Source: Pseudohoeflea suaedae (GTDB taxonomy: Bacteria; Pseudomonadota; Alphaproteobacteria; Rhizobiales; Rhizobiaceae). Taken from it: a stretch of DNA of 64,000 nucleotides. The DNA lies in assembly GCF_004354915.1 (NCBI RefSeq), contig NZ_SMSI01000001.1, positions 2,038,497 through 2,102,496 on the forward strand. The letters run 5' to 3'. Position 1 is the first letter of the stretch; every line of letters begins with the position of its first letter. Below are positions 45,088 to 54,075 of the stretch, piece after piece. The notes below the pieces were generated by a model. The model ran no database searches, was not told the DNA's origin, and saw nothing but the letters and a program-made list of their open reading frames with translations. The position numbers were made by a program, and so were the translations under genes.

Positions 45088-46384
45088 CGAGACGACGCGC
45101 TCCTCGCGGACCGCAGAAATTCGTGCTGTCGCACGGCAGGATCCTTCGCGTGCCGCTACGATGCTCGAGGCGTTCATCGCCGAATTGTTCGACATCCCCG
45201 TTGCGGAACTGCGGATCAATCTCGACCAGTATTCGCTGAACTCGCTGAACGGGTTTTTCCGCTCGGGTGAGGAAAACTATTTCTTCAAGTTCCATCAGGA
45301 GGAAGGCGAAGAGGACATGACCGGCGAATATTATCGCGCCGATATCCTGTCTTCGGCCGGTCTTCCCGTCGACCAGCCGGTGCATATGTCGACGCTGCCC
45401 GGCGAGCAGCTGCTGATCTATCGCCGGCGGTCCGATCCGAGGTTTTCCGACGTCCTTTTCGAACTCGACCAGAAGCCGGATGCCGACGCTATCGCCCGGG
45501 CGCGAGATTCGGAATCCGATCTCAACGGGCGCATCCTTTCGATCGCCAGGTCCACGCTTCAGCCAATTTCGGAAGAGGAGGCTGCGGCGGAGCCGATCCA
45601 TCGGCTGTTCTACGAGCGGCTGATCGACCTGCCGGGCGGCGCCTATCCGGGCGGACGTTTCGCCAAATTCTATGTCGGCAGGCAGTTCCTGTTCCCCGAC
45701 GACGTGTCGGTCAGCTGGGGCGAGATCGCCGATGCCGCCGTTACGGTCAACGGCCTCCGTTACCGCGCCACGATGCGGCAGGCCTTCGACGAGGCGCATG
45801 AGCGTTACCGCCCTGCCAACACCGCGGCTGCGGGTGGCATCGTTGCTCACGGCGACGCGCATAATGCCAATGTCTGGTACGAACGTGGCGATACCCGCGA
45901 CAGGCTGGCCTTCTTCGATCCGGCCTTTGCCGGCGACAAGGTGCCGTCCCTTCTGGCCGAGGTGAAGTCGACCTTCCACAACATCTTCGCTCACCCGTTC
46001 TGGCTCTATAATCCCGAAATGGCGGAAGAGCGGTTCACGGCGCGGGTCAGGCTCAAGGATGGCGTTGTCCACTTCGAAACCGACTGGCAGCCCGGTCAGG
46101 TGCGCATGGCGCTGCTCGAAGCGAAGGCAGAGACGTTCTGGAAACCGTGGCTTGCCCATCTGCGGGACGAAGGCCTGCTGCCGGCGGACTGGGAAGAGAT
46201 CGTGCGTACCGGCCTGTTCCTGTCTCCCACGCTGGTGATGAACCTGAACGCGGGCGAGGGCGCTGATCGCCACAATCCCGTTTCCTCGGCGATCGGGCTC
46301 GGCGTGGCATTGTCCGCGGCATCGCGGCCGATTGAGGGCGAGGACATGTTCACGCGGTTCTTCGACGCGGTGCGTCCGGAATGA
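45080..46384 (+). CDS. APH-fold kinase-like protein of unknown substrate
   Basis: 434 aa; no close family recognised. The catalytic loop HGDAHNAN at residues 257-264 matches the Brenner motif HxDxxxxN of aminoglycoside/choline kinase-like enzymes, and FFDPAFAGD supplies the metal-binding aspartate (D280). A lysine in NYFFKF near residue 70 could contact ATP. It has no signal peptide, so it should act in the cytoplasm, perhaps phosphorylating the imported compound. The GTG start with GGAG upstream was preferred over a TTG four codons earlier; it overlaps the dehydrogenase stop. It overlaps the FMN dehydrogenase by ATGA. Confidence 0.75.
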   Translation: MADETTRSSRTAEIRAVARQDPSRAATMLEAFIAELFDIPVAELRINLDQYSLNSLNGFFRSGEENYFFKFHQEEGEEDMTGEYYRADILSSAGLPVDQPVHMSTLPGEQLLIYRRRSDPRFSDVLFELDQKPDADAIARARDSESDLNGRILSIARSTLQPISEEEAAAEPIHRLFYERLIDLPGGAYPGGRFAKFYVGRQFLFPDDVSVSWGEIADAAVTVNGLRYRATMRQAFDEAHERYRPANTAAAGGIVAHGDAHNANVWYERGDTRDRLAFFDPAFAGDKVPSLLAEVKSTFHNIFAHPFWLYNPEMAEERFTARVRLKDGVVHFETDWQPGQVRMALLEAKAETFWKPWLAHLRDEGLLPADWEEIVRTGLFLSPTLVMNLNAGEGADRHNPVSSAIGLGVALSAASRPIEGEDMFTRFFDAVRPE

Positions 46385-47538
46385 GCCTCGAGCGCCGCTA
46401 CCAGAACGTCGAGGATTTCGCCAAGGCGGCGCGCCGCCGCCTGCCAAAAATCTTTGCCGACTATATCGACGGCGGCTCCTTTTCTGAAACCACGCTTCGG
46501 CGCAACCGGGACGGCTTCGACCACTACACATTGCGTCAACGGGTTCTCGCTCCCCTCGATCCAAAGCCGGACCTGTCCGTGACAGCGGCCGGGCGCTCGT
46601 CCCGCTTGCCGTTCGGACCGGGACCTGTCGGCTTCCTGGGCCTTTACCGCAAGGACGGGGATATCGCGGTTGCGCGCGCCGCTGCGAGAGCCGGCATCCC
46701 GTTCGTGCTGTCCACATTCTCCATCAACGGTCTGGGCACGATCGGGAAGGCAGCGGGTGCAGCGCCCGATTTCCAGCTTTACCTCGACGAAGATCCGGCG
46801 GTGAATGCAGAGCATCTCGAAGCCTGCAGGAACCATGGCGTCGAACGCATCTTCCTGACGGTCGATACGGCCATCACATCCGTACGCGAACGTGACGTGA
46901 AGAACGGCTTCCGCAGCGTCGACCGAATGACGCCGGGGCTCTTCTGGCAATTCGCCCGGCGGCCCTCATGGTCACTGAACCTGCTGCGCTCCGGTTTTCC
47001 GGAGGTCGAACTGGTCAGGGGACGCGCCGAATTCGGCCGCGGCGCAATGGCGCAAGCCGGAAACCTCTCCCGGCGTCTCGACAAGAACCTGACCTGGGAT
47101 ACCGTCGCCGAACTCCGCAAGGCGTGGTCCGGTCAACTCTTCATTAAGGGCATATCCGATCCGGAAGACGCTGCGCTGGCGCGGGGAGCCGGGATCGACG
47201 GCATTGTCCTGTCCAATCACGGCGGCAGGCAGCTCGATCACGGACGGTCCACGGTGTCCATGATTCCGGAAGTCCGGGACGCTCTGGGGCCGTCTGCCGC
47301 GCTGTTCGTGGACAGCGGCTTCCGGCGCGGAAGCGACGTCATCAAGGCAATCGCGCTCGGGGCGGACTATGTGCTGATGGGACGTCCATTTGCCTGGGCC
47401 GTCGCAGCCGAGGGCGAGGCGGGCGTCAACCACCTCATCCAGCTGCTCGAACGCGAAATCGAGATCACGCTGAATCTCATGGGGTTGTCGTCCATCGACG
47501 AACTCCGGCGCGCCGGGACCGAAGTGCTGCGCCCGTAA
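46381..47538 (+). CDS. FMN-dependent alpha-hydroxy acid dehydrogenase
   Basis: 385 aa of the LldD / glycolate oxidase / mandelate dehydrogenase family. FADYIDGGSFSETTL carries Tyr28; FMN and active-site residues are in TVDTAITSVRERDVKNGF, K256 (FIKGI), and SNHGGRQLDH with catalytic H280 and R283. It oxidises an L-2-hydroxy acid to a 2-oxo acid. Lactate is the common substrate, but in this locus imidazole-lactate to imidazole-pyruvate would fit, since a HisC-like aminotransferase could then make histidine; that is inference. Last gene of the operon. Confidence 0.9.
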   Translation: MSLERRYQNVEDFAKAARRRLPKIFADYIDGGSFSETTLRRNRDGFDHYTLRQRVLAPLDPKPDLSVTAAGRSSRLPFGPGPVGFLGLYRKDGDIAVARAAARAGIPFVLSTFSINGLGTIGKAAGAAPDFQLYLDEDPAVNAEHLEACRNHGVERIFLTVDTAITSVRERDVKNGFRSVDRMTPGLFWQFARRPSWSLNLLRSGFPEVELVRGRAEFGRGAMAQAGNLSRRLDKNLTWDTVAELRKAWSGQLFIKGISDPEDAALARGAGIDGIVLSNHGGRQLDHGRSTVSMIPEVRDALGPSAALFVDSGFRRGSDVIKAIALGADYVLMGRPFAWAVAAEGEAGVNHLIQLLEREIEITLNLMGLSSIDELRRAGTEVLRP

Positions 47539-47567
47539 ACCGGCACGGGGATGGCAAAGACAGGCAT

Positions 47568-48254
47568 TTAGCCCGCTTTTGCGCCCTCGGTTTTCTCCGA
47601 CGCGATCTGACGAATGGCCTTGGCGATCAGCTCGGCGGGCTGTGCGCCCATCAAGGCGTGCTTGCCGTCGAGGATGAAACAGGGCACGCCGGTCACGCCC
47701 ATCTTCTGGGCCATGGCGATTTCCTGGGTCACGGCATCCCGATCTGCACCCGACTCGAGCAGTTCCCGAACGATTTTCTGGTCGAGACCAGCTTCGCCGG
47801 CTGCTTCGAGAAGCACCGCGTCATCGCCAATGTTGCGACCGTCCTCGAAATACATCCGGAACAGGATGTCCACCATCCTGTCCTGGACGTCCGTGCCTTG
47901 CGAGCCGGCCCAGCGAATGAGCCGATGGGCGTCGAGCGTATTGGCGGAGACTTCGATCTGCTCGAAGTGGAACGGAATGTTCTCCTCGGCGCCGGCCGCC
48001 CGAACATTGGCATAGGCGCGTTCGGCGGCTTCGGGACCGCCAAACTTGTTTTCGAGATATGCGCGCCGGTCCTTGCCCTCCTTGGGCAGGGTCGGATCGA
48101 GTTGGTAGGGGCGCCAGCGCACATCGAGCGGAATGTCCGCACCAATGTCCTTGAGCGCGGCATCGAGCCTTCGCTTGCCGATATAGCACCACGGACACAT
48201 GACATCTGACACGATGTCGATGGTAAAGGGCTGGGCGGTCATGGTGTCGGGCAT
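47568..48254 (-). CDS. DsbA-family protein (FrnE-like, CPWC motif)
   Basis: 228 aa thioredoxin-fold protein with insertion, active-site CPWC in IVSDVMCPWCYIGKRRLD and the cis-Pro loop in GVTGVPCFILDGK. It has no signal peptide, so, like FrnE or 2-hydroxychromene-2-carboxylate isomerases, it is cytoplasmic. Start chosen at MPDTMTAQP with AAGGA nine bases upstream; MTAQP, four codons in, is possible. It is monocistronic and convergent with the FMN dehydrogenase gene. Confidence 0.88.
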   Translation of the reverse strand: MPDTMTAQPFTIDIVSDVMCPWCYIGKRRLDAALKDIGADIPLDVRWRPYQLDPTLPKEGKDRRAYLENKFGGPEAAERAYANVRAAGAEENIPFHFEQIEVSANTLDAHRLIRWAGSQGTDVQDRMVDILFRMYFEDGRNIGDDAVLLEAAGEAGLDQKIVRELLESGADRDAVTQEIAMAQKMGVTGVPCFILDGKHALMGAQPAELIAKAIRQIASEKTEGAKAG

Positions 48255-48309
48255 GGCGGGGTATCCTTGCTGCTGTCTGCCCCTCATATGGGGAGCCGGA
48301 ACGCGGATG

Positions 48310-50181
48310 TCACTTTCCCGCGTTCTTGTCCCACCATGCGGGCAGGTAATAGCCGTATAGCGGCGCGATGCCCGCCGGACCGGTCACCCGTTCCCAATGG
48401 GCCAGATAACTTTCGTCCAGATGATAGGCCGGAACGATGTAATAGCCGGACAGGAGCACGCGATCGAAGACGCGCACCGCGGCCTGGAAATCGCTCTGGC
48501 TGCGCGCGTTCAGCATCGCATCTATCATCGCATCGACGGCGGGATCGGCAACGCCGGCGAAATTGAAGCTTCCGGGCAGATCCCTGGCCTTCGATCCCCA
48601 GCGCCCGATCTGTTCAATGCCCGGCGAGAGTGAGGAAGGATAGGATTTGACGACCATGTCGTAGTCGAAGTCCTGGGAGCGCTGCTGATATTGCGCGTCA
48701 TCCACGGTCCGGATCGACAGCTTGATGCCGAGCGGAGCGAGCGATCGCTGATAGGCGATTGCCAGCTTTTCCTGCCCCTCGTTCTGGGTCATCACCTCGA
48801 AGGCGAGCGGGCGACCGTCCGGACCAACCATCTGGCGGTTCTTGATCGCGTAGCCGGCGTCCTTGAGAATGTCGAAGGCCGCGCGCTGGATCTTGCGATC
48901 CTGACCGGATGCGTCACTGACCGGCAGCCGAAAAGAGCCGTCCATCACGTCCGGATCGACCGTTCCGGGGAAGGGAGCCAAAAGCTTCTTTTCCGCGTTT
49001 GACGCCGCGCGCTTGTAGCTCGAAAGCGTCGAACCCTGCCAGAAGGATTGCGTGCGTGTGTAGACGTTCTCGTAGAGGTTCTTGTTCACCCATTCGAAAT
49101 CGAAAAGCAGCGTCAGCGCCTTGCGGACCGCCTTGTCCTGGAAGATCGGCCGCCGGGTGTTGAAGACGAAGCCGTACATCCCGGACGGCGTCTGGTTCTT
49201 GTAGGTTTCCTTGACGACTTTCTTGTCCTTGACGGCCGGAAAATCATAGCCGCGCAGCCAGTTGGTCACCGAGCCGTCGGGATAGATGTCAATGACACCC
49301 TTCTTGAAGGCTTCGAACAGGGTGTTCTCCGACAGGAAATACTCGATTGTGATCTTGTCGTAATTGTCCTGCCCCTTTTTGACCGGCAGGTCCTTCGCCC
49401 AATAATCCTTGTTGCGCTCATAGGTGATGCGCTCGCCCGGCACGATGGCGCCGACACGATAGGGCCCCGACCCGATGGGCGCCTCCAATGTCGATTTTTC
49501 GAAGTTTTCGGCGTCGGTGGCGTGCTTCGGCAGGATGGGCGTCAGGGCGAGAACCATCGGAAATTCGCGGTTCGACTGGTCGTTGAAGGTAAACCTGACG
49601 CTGTTTTCATCAACCTTTTCCATCTTCTCCACGCGATCGAGGCGTGTGGAGTAGGGCGGACGGCCCTTGTCGCGGAAAAGCTCGAAGGTGAAGATCACGT
49701 CGTCGGCGGTGACCGGCTTGCCGTCGGACCAGCGGGCATCCGGATTGAGGTTGAACTGGATGAATGTGCGATCCTCATCCCACTCCACGGTCTTGGCCAG
49801 AAGGCCGTAGAGCGAAAAGGGTTCGCTCTGCGCACGCATCATCAGCGGTTCGAAGACGAGGTTGCCGTATTGCTGGTCGATCACGCCGCGCGCCGTCGTG
49901 CGCATGCTCTTCAGGATGAAGGGATTGAGGCTGTCGAAGGAGCCGACGACCCCGTAGGTGACTTCCCCGCCCTTGGGTGCCTTGGGATTGGTGTAGAGAA
50001 AATGAGTGTAGTCTGCCGGCAATGAGGGACTGCCATGCATCGCGATCGCATGTACCGGTTCGGCGTTGGCCGCCGGTGTGCCCGATGGCGCGATTGCAAG
50101 CAGGGCCAGCGCCGCCGCCAGAAACCTCGCCGGCAGCCCGGCCTTCCGCCGGACCGCACGCGTTGCGCCTGTGTTGAACAT
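48310..50181 (-). CDS. Peptide-type ABC transporter substrate-binding protein (SBP family 5)
   Basis: 623 aa with an N-terminal signal peptide (FLAAALALLAIAP, cleavage near ANA-EPV, residue 40-41). Family-5 features: GGEVTYGVVGSFDSLNPF, the consensus segment NPDARWSDGKPVTADDVIFT, GSGPYRVG, YERNKDYW. Its length and sequence resemble YejA-type proteins for murein peptides or microcin C. No permease or ATPase genes adjoin it, so it must use a transporter encoded elsewhere, or it is an orphan. Confidence 0.9.
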   Translation of the reverse strand: MFNTGATRAVRRKAGLPARFLAAALALLAIAPSGTPAANAEPVHAIAMHGSPSLPADYTHFLYTNPKAPKGGEVTYGVVGSFDSLNPFILKSMRTTARGVIDQQYGNLVFEPLMMRAQSEPFSLYGLLAKTVEWDEDRTFIQFNLNPDARWSDGKPVTADDVIFTFELFRDKGRPPYSTRLDRVEKMEKVDENSVRFTFNDQSNREFPMVLALTPILPKHATDAENFEKSTLEAPIGSGPYRVGAIVPGERITYERNKDYWAKDLPVKKGQDNYDKITIEYFLSENTLFEAFKKGVIDIYPDGSVTNWLRGYDFPAVKDKKVVKETYKNQTPSGMYGFVFNTRRPIFQDKAVRKALTLLFDFEWVNKNLYENVYTRTQSFWQGSTLSSYKRAASNAEKKLLAPFPGTVDPDVMDGSFRLPVSDASGQDRKIQRAAFDILKDAGYAIKNRQMVGPDGRPLAFEVMTQNEGQEKLAIAYQRSLAPLGIKLSIRTVDDAQYQQRSQDFDYDMVVKSYPSSLSPGIEQIGRWGSKARDLPGSFNFAGVADPAVDAMIDAMLNARSQSDFQAAVRVFDRVLLSGYYIVPAYHLDESYLAHWERVTGPAGIAPLYGYYLPAWWDKNAGK

Positions 50182-50546
50182 TCCGTCTCCCTCAGCCTGT
50201 CTCGCCGGTTTCTGGTGGCCCCGATTCTGTCACGCAACGTAACATGCGGATCGGCCCTTCTGCCACAAAGCCCAAATGCGGCCATTTGAGGACCGCCACC
50301 TTTTGCACAGCGCCCTTGGATAATTTCGGGTCGAGACATGAAAACGGCCGAACGGTATTTTTCACGGCTACCCGTGGAGAGGGGTGGAAATTCGCTTCCG
50401 CAGGAGGTAACACGAGGCGCTACCGGTCATTGTCTCGCCTCAATTGGCGAACAAAAGCGCCGCAGAAACAACGACGCGGAAAGCGTGCGCACCTTTGCTT
50501 GGAAGTGCCGTGTCCGCAGGGGCGTTTGCAGGAGAAAACCAGACCC
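50182..50546. other. Intergenic region upstream of ialB-like gene
   Basis: 365 bases with no convincing gene and no clear operator. It should hold the divergent promoters of the peptide-binding protein and the IalB-like gene. A purine-rich GCAGGAGGTAACACGAGG near 50400 is not followed by a usable start codon. Confidence 0.45.
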
Positions 50547-51179
50547 ATGATCACCACTACCAAACGGACACTCGCAGCCCTCGTCACTGCCGGGTTCACT
50601 GTGGGCGCTTTCGGTGCGCTGCCGGCCATCGCCCAGGAACAGGGCGGAGCAGCCGCTGCTCCGCGCCAGGGCTGGTACAAGGTCTGCACCAAGCAGGAAG
50701 ACAACGACGTCTGCATCGTGCAGAACATCGTTTCCGCCCCCACCGGCCAGCTTCTGACCGCCGTCGGCCTCATCGAGGTGACGGGCAAGGTCAACCGCAA
50801 GATCATGCAGGTCTCCGTGCCGAGCGCCCGCATGATTCAGCCCGGCATCAACGTCCAGGTGGATGGCGGCCAGGCTCAGCGCTTTGGCTATTCGGTTTGC
50901 ATGCCCGACAAGTGCGTGGCCGAAACCGTGCTCACCGACCAGATGATCGCCTCTTACAAGAAGGGCGGCGAACTGGTTCTGACCTCGGTCAACTTCCAGC
51001 GCACCCCGACCCCGATCAAGATTTCGCTCGAAGGCTTCACTCAGGCCTATGATGGCGAGCCGATCAAGCAGTCGGAACTTCAGGAGCGCCAGCGTCTCCT
51101 GCAGGAAGAAATGTCGAAGAAGGCGGAAGAAGCGCGCAAGAAGCTCGAAGACGCCCAGAACGCGGCCAAGCAGCAGTAA
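50547..51179 (+). CDS. Invasion-associated locus B (IalB) family protein
   Basis: 210 aa with a signal peptide (residues 1-29, cleavage near AIA-QEQ). IalB domain: GWYKVCTKQEDNDVCIVQ, SVPSARMIQPGINVQVDG, CMPDKCVAETVL; the four cysteines probably form disulfides. The C-terminal 40 residues are a charged, probably coiled-coil helix rich in Glu, Lys and Gln. IalB was described in Bartonella for erythrocyte invasion, but homologs occur throughout non-pathogenic Hyphomicrobiales. An intrinsic terminator follows. Confidence 0.9.
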   Translation: MITTTKRTLAALVTAGFTVGAFGALPAIAQEQGGAAAAPRQGWYKVCTKQEDNDVCIVQNIVSAPTGQLLTAVGLIEVTGKVNRKIMQVSVPSARMIQPGINVQVDGGQAQRFGYSVCMPDKCVAETVLTDQMIASYKKGGELVLTSVNFQRTPTPIKISLEGFTQAYDGEPIKQSELQERQRLLQEEMSKKAEEARKKLEDAQNAAKQQ

Positions 51180-51205
51180 GCGCTTCGCTTCGAACCGATG
51201 ATAGG

Positions 51206-51241
51206 AAAAGGCCCGGATGAGCAATCATCCGGGCCTTTTTT
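51206..51241. terminator. Bidirectional intrinsic terminator, ialB-like and hspQ
   Basis: A 15-bp perfect stem AAAAGGCCCGGATGA / TCATCCGGGCCTTTT with loop GCAA and a following T run. The A run on the other side makes it work for the convergent hspQ transcript as well. Confidence 0.93.
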
Positions 51242-51262
51242 ATCGAATGCGATTGGCGGTCG

Positions 51263-51592
51263 TCAGTGGCTGTTGCGCTCGAGCGGCTTGTAGATCCCAT
51301 CGACTGCGGGGCCGAAGAACTCATTGAGCTGCGGATGGCGCAGCGGCGTGCCGCTGTCGTCAGGCAGCAGGTTCTGCTCTGAAACATAGGCCACGTATTC
51401 GGTCTCGTCGTTCTCGGCGAGCAGATGATAAAACGGCTGGTCCTTGCGCGGACGTACCTGCTCGGGAATGGCATTGTACCATTCGTCGGTGTTGGCGTAG
51501 ACCGGATCGACGTCGAAGATGACGCCCCTGAACGGGAAGATGCGGTGCTTGACGACCTGGCCGATACCGAAACGCGCTGTTTGCTGGTCCAT
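51263..51592 (-). CDS. hspQ: Heat shock protein HspQ
   Basis: 109 aa. HspQ/YccV family: KHRIFPFRGVIFDVDPVYAN, DQPFYHLLAENDETEYVAYV, EQNLLPDD. HspQ acts in the cytoplasm as a Lon specificity-enhancing factor and binds hemimethylated DNA in E. coli (DnaA control). The start is the ATG giving MDQQTARFGIGQ; the frame is open much further upstream but only antisense to the AEC gene. Confidence 0.93.
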   Translation of the reverse strand: MDQQTARFGIGQVVKHRIFPFRGVIFDVDPVYANTDEWYNAIPEQVRPRKDQPFYHLLAENDETEYVAYVSEQNLLPDDSGTPLRHPQLNEFFGPAVDGIYKPLERNSH

Positions 51593-51736
51593 CAAATTTC
51601 CTTTCCTTCCCTGAAACATGGTGGCAGCTGCGCAAAAAATCAACGCGTTGATCTTGACCATGCGGCGAGGGACCAATAGCCACAGCATCTGTTCAGTGAG
51701 GGGATGGCGCTGTTGGCCGCCCCGCCGAGGTTGCAC

Positions 51737-52699
51737 ATGGCAGAAATCGCCGGGCTGGTCCTCCCGTTCTTCGGGCTCATTCTTCTTGGCTATATCGCTG
51801 CCCGGATAACCGGTCAGTCGCAGGAAGCGCTCGGCTGGCTGAACACGTTCATCATCTACATCGCGCTGCCGGCGCTTTTCTTCAAGCTGATCCTGAAGAC
51901 GCCGATCGAGGAGCTCGCCCGCTGGGATTTCGTCCTCACCTCGATGATCGTGACCTATTTCGTCTTCGCGCTGGTTTTCGCTGTTGCTGTCCTGATCCGG
52001 AAGGCCGGCATCGATTCCGCGACCATCCAGGGGCTTGCCGCGGCTTACGGCAATATCGGCTACATGGGACCCGGCATCGCGATTCTTGCCTTCGGCGAGA
52101 AGGCCGCCGTGCCGGTGGCGCTGATCTTCTGTTTCGAGAACCTGATGCACTTCGCCGTGGCACCGATGATGATGGCGCTCGCCGGCGACGACAAGCGGCC
52201 TCCGGCCCAGCTCGCAATCGACGTGGTGCGGAAGATCGCCTTTCACCCCTTCATCATGGCGACCGCCGCCGGTGTCCTCGCCGCCGCCGTCCATTTCCAG
52301 CCACCGCTGCCGGTCAGCCGCCTGATCGACTATCTCGCCCAGGCAGCAGCGCCGTGCGCGCTCTTTGCAATGGGGGTGACGCTGGCGCTCAGACCGTTGA
52401 AGCGCGTGCCGCCGGAGCTTGGCTACATCGTGCCGATGAAACTGATCGTCCACCCGCCCATGATGTATCTCGCCATGTCGTGGGTGGGCGATTTCGACCG
52501 TATCTGGGTCTTTACCGCCATGCTGCTCGCGTCCCTGCCGACGGCGACCAACGTCTTCGTGATCGGCCAGCAATACGGCGTATGGACCGAGCGCGCCTCG
52601 GCCTGCATTCTGGTCACCACCGTGACGTCCGTGGCGACCGTGTCTATCCTGTTGTGGCTGATAACGTCGGGAACGCTACCGGCTGACCTTTTTCCGTAA
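51737..52699 (+). CDS. AEC family (auxin efflux carrier-like) transporter
   Basis: 320 aa with about ten hydrophobic segments in two halves (LPFFGLILLGYIAARITGQ; LNTFIIYIALPALFFKLIL; GYMGPGIAILAFGEKAA; LPTATNVFVIGQQYG). Bacterial AEC proteins export or import small carboxylates such as malonate or malate; substrate unknown here. Start chosen at MAEIAGLVLP. Its last 24 bases overlap the end of the convergent UbiH-type gene. Confidence 0.9.
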   Translation: MAEIAGLVLPFFGLILLGYIAARITGQSQEALGWLNTFIIYIALPALFFKLILKTPIEELARWDFVLTSMIVTYFVFALVFAVAVLIRKAGIDSATIQGLAAAYGNIGYMGPGIAILAFGEKAAVPVALIFCFENLMHFAVAPMMMALAGDDKRPPAQLAIDVVRKIAFHPFIMATAAGVLAAAVHFQPPLPVSRLIDYLAQAAAPCALFAMGVTLALRPLKRVPPELGYIVPMKLIVHPPMMYLAMSWVGDFDRIWVFTAMLLASLPTATNVFVIGQQYGVWTERASACILVTTVTSVATVSILLWLITSGTLPADLFP

Positions 52700-53902
52700 G
52701 TCCGCTGCCATGTCCGCGATATTCGGAAGTATCGAACGCTTGCGCCAGCCCGGCGTCATGCCTTCGCGCATGGCCAGCATCTTCAACGGCTTGATGGCAT
52801 CGAGGACGGCAAGGCCGCCTGCGCGCAGCATCTGCGCCGGCAGGAACGAAGACAGGAGCGTGCGGTTGAGAAGGTCGACGCCGAAGGTACGGCTCGACAC
52901 ATCCGAGCGCCTGGCCCTGTCGTAGGAGAGTGCGGCGGCATCGGCTTTTGCGGGGCCGCCGACGTCGCGTATCCGGCTGATGGCCATCTCGACGTCGCGC
53001 AGGCTGAGATTGAGCCCCTGGGCGCCGATCGGCGGGAAGGCATGCGCCGTTTCGCCGATGAGAAAAGTGCGGCCACGTGCGAAATTCTGCGCGATCATGC
53101 TCGACATCGGCCAGGCCTGGTACCCGTCCTCGACCTCGACGGCGCCGAGAATGGACGACATGCGCCCCTCGACGCGGGCATTGAGCTCCTCGCGCTCCAT
53201 ATTCATCACGTCCTCGACTTCGTCCGGATCCATTGCCCAGACGAGGCTTGAACGGTTGCCCGGAAGCGGCACCTGGGTGAAGGGCCCGGCCTCGGTGTGG
53301 AACTCGGTCGAAATGTTGTTGTGCGGCATCTGGTGGGTGAAGTTGAGCACCACCGCCGTCTGCCTGTAGCTCCAGGTCTTGGCGGAAATGCCGGCGCATT
53401 CGCGGGCCTTCGACTTGCGGCCGTCGGCGGCGATGATCGCATCGGCTGTCAGGAGAGTGCCGTCCTCTAGCGTCAATTTCATCACGCCGCCGTCCTCATG
53501 CGCTTCGGCCAGCGCCTGGGGAATGCGCGTGATCGCGTCGACGGCCTCCACCCGTGCGGTTGCCGCCGCCATCAGCGGCTTGTTCGGAATGTTGTAGCCG
53601 AATGCCGGGAGGTCGATTTCGGAAGACTGGAAGCTCACCGGCGGGGCGCGAAAGAGCCGCTTCGTGCCGTCGAGAATGCGCATGGTCGAAAGGGCTGCCG
53701 ATTCCTTGCGCACCTCATCCCAGACGCCGAGCCGGGACAGCATCTCGATCGATTCCGTCATCAGGGCGGTCGTGCGCCGGTCATTGCCGGGAGGAGGGGG
53801 CGCGATGAAGGCGACGCTCCAGCCTTCCGCCGCCGCCGCCAGCGCCGCCATCGTACCGGCAAGCCCGCCACCGACAACGGCGATATCGAATTCGTCCACC
53901 AC
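52676..53902 (-). CDS. UbiH/UbiF-family FAD-dependent monooxygenase
   Basis: 408 aa class A flavoprotein monooxygenase. FAD-binding DIAVVGGGLAGTMAALAAAA at the N-terminus, the middle DG motif IIAADGRKSKARE, and the second FAD motif FLIGETAHAFPPIGAQGLNL. UbiH/UbiF/Coq6 proteins hydroxylate the ubiquinone ring; which position is modified cannot be told. It overlaps the AEC gene tail to tail by 24 bases. Possibly a lipid or quinone neighbourhood with pcs and the quinone oxidoreductase. Confidence 0.92.
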   Translation of the reverse strand: MVDEFDIAVVGGGLAGTMAALAAAAEGWSVAFIAPPPPGNDRRTTALMTESIEMLSRLGVWDEVRKESAALSTMRILDGTKRLFRAPPVSFQSSEIDLPAFGYNIPNKPLMAAATARVEAVDAITRIPQALAEAHEDGGVMKLTLEDGTLLTADAIIAADGRKSKARECAGISAKTWSYRQTAVVLNFTHQMPHNNISTEFHTEAGPFTQVPLPGNRSSLVWAMDPDEVEDVMNMEREELNARVEGRMSSILGAVEVEDGYQAWPMSSMIAQNFARGRTFLIGETAHAFPPIGAQGLNLSLRDVEMAISRIRDVGGPAKADAAALSYDRARRSDVSSRTFGVDLLNRTLLSSFLPAQMLRAGGLAVLDAIKPLKMLAMREGMTPGWRKRSILPNIADMAADLRKKVSR

Positions 53903-54075
53903 GACATGTCTCCTTGCGGAAGGAAAGCGGTTGCTTGGGCACCCCTTTCGCTCATAAAACCGTTCTAAGAATACCAGGACCGATTTAGAGCCGATTCCGC
54001 TTCTTTTCCATGGGGTGTTTTGGCGCAGACGGGAGAGAACAGGATGCGGACCCCAGAAAATCGGTGCGATTGCCG

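Noticed and set aside
50338..50550. 70-codon frame upstream of the IalB-like gene
   Set aside because: No ribosome site, no domain, Arg-rich composition of random GC-rich frames; overlaps the start of the real gene.
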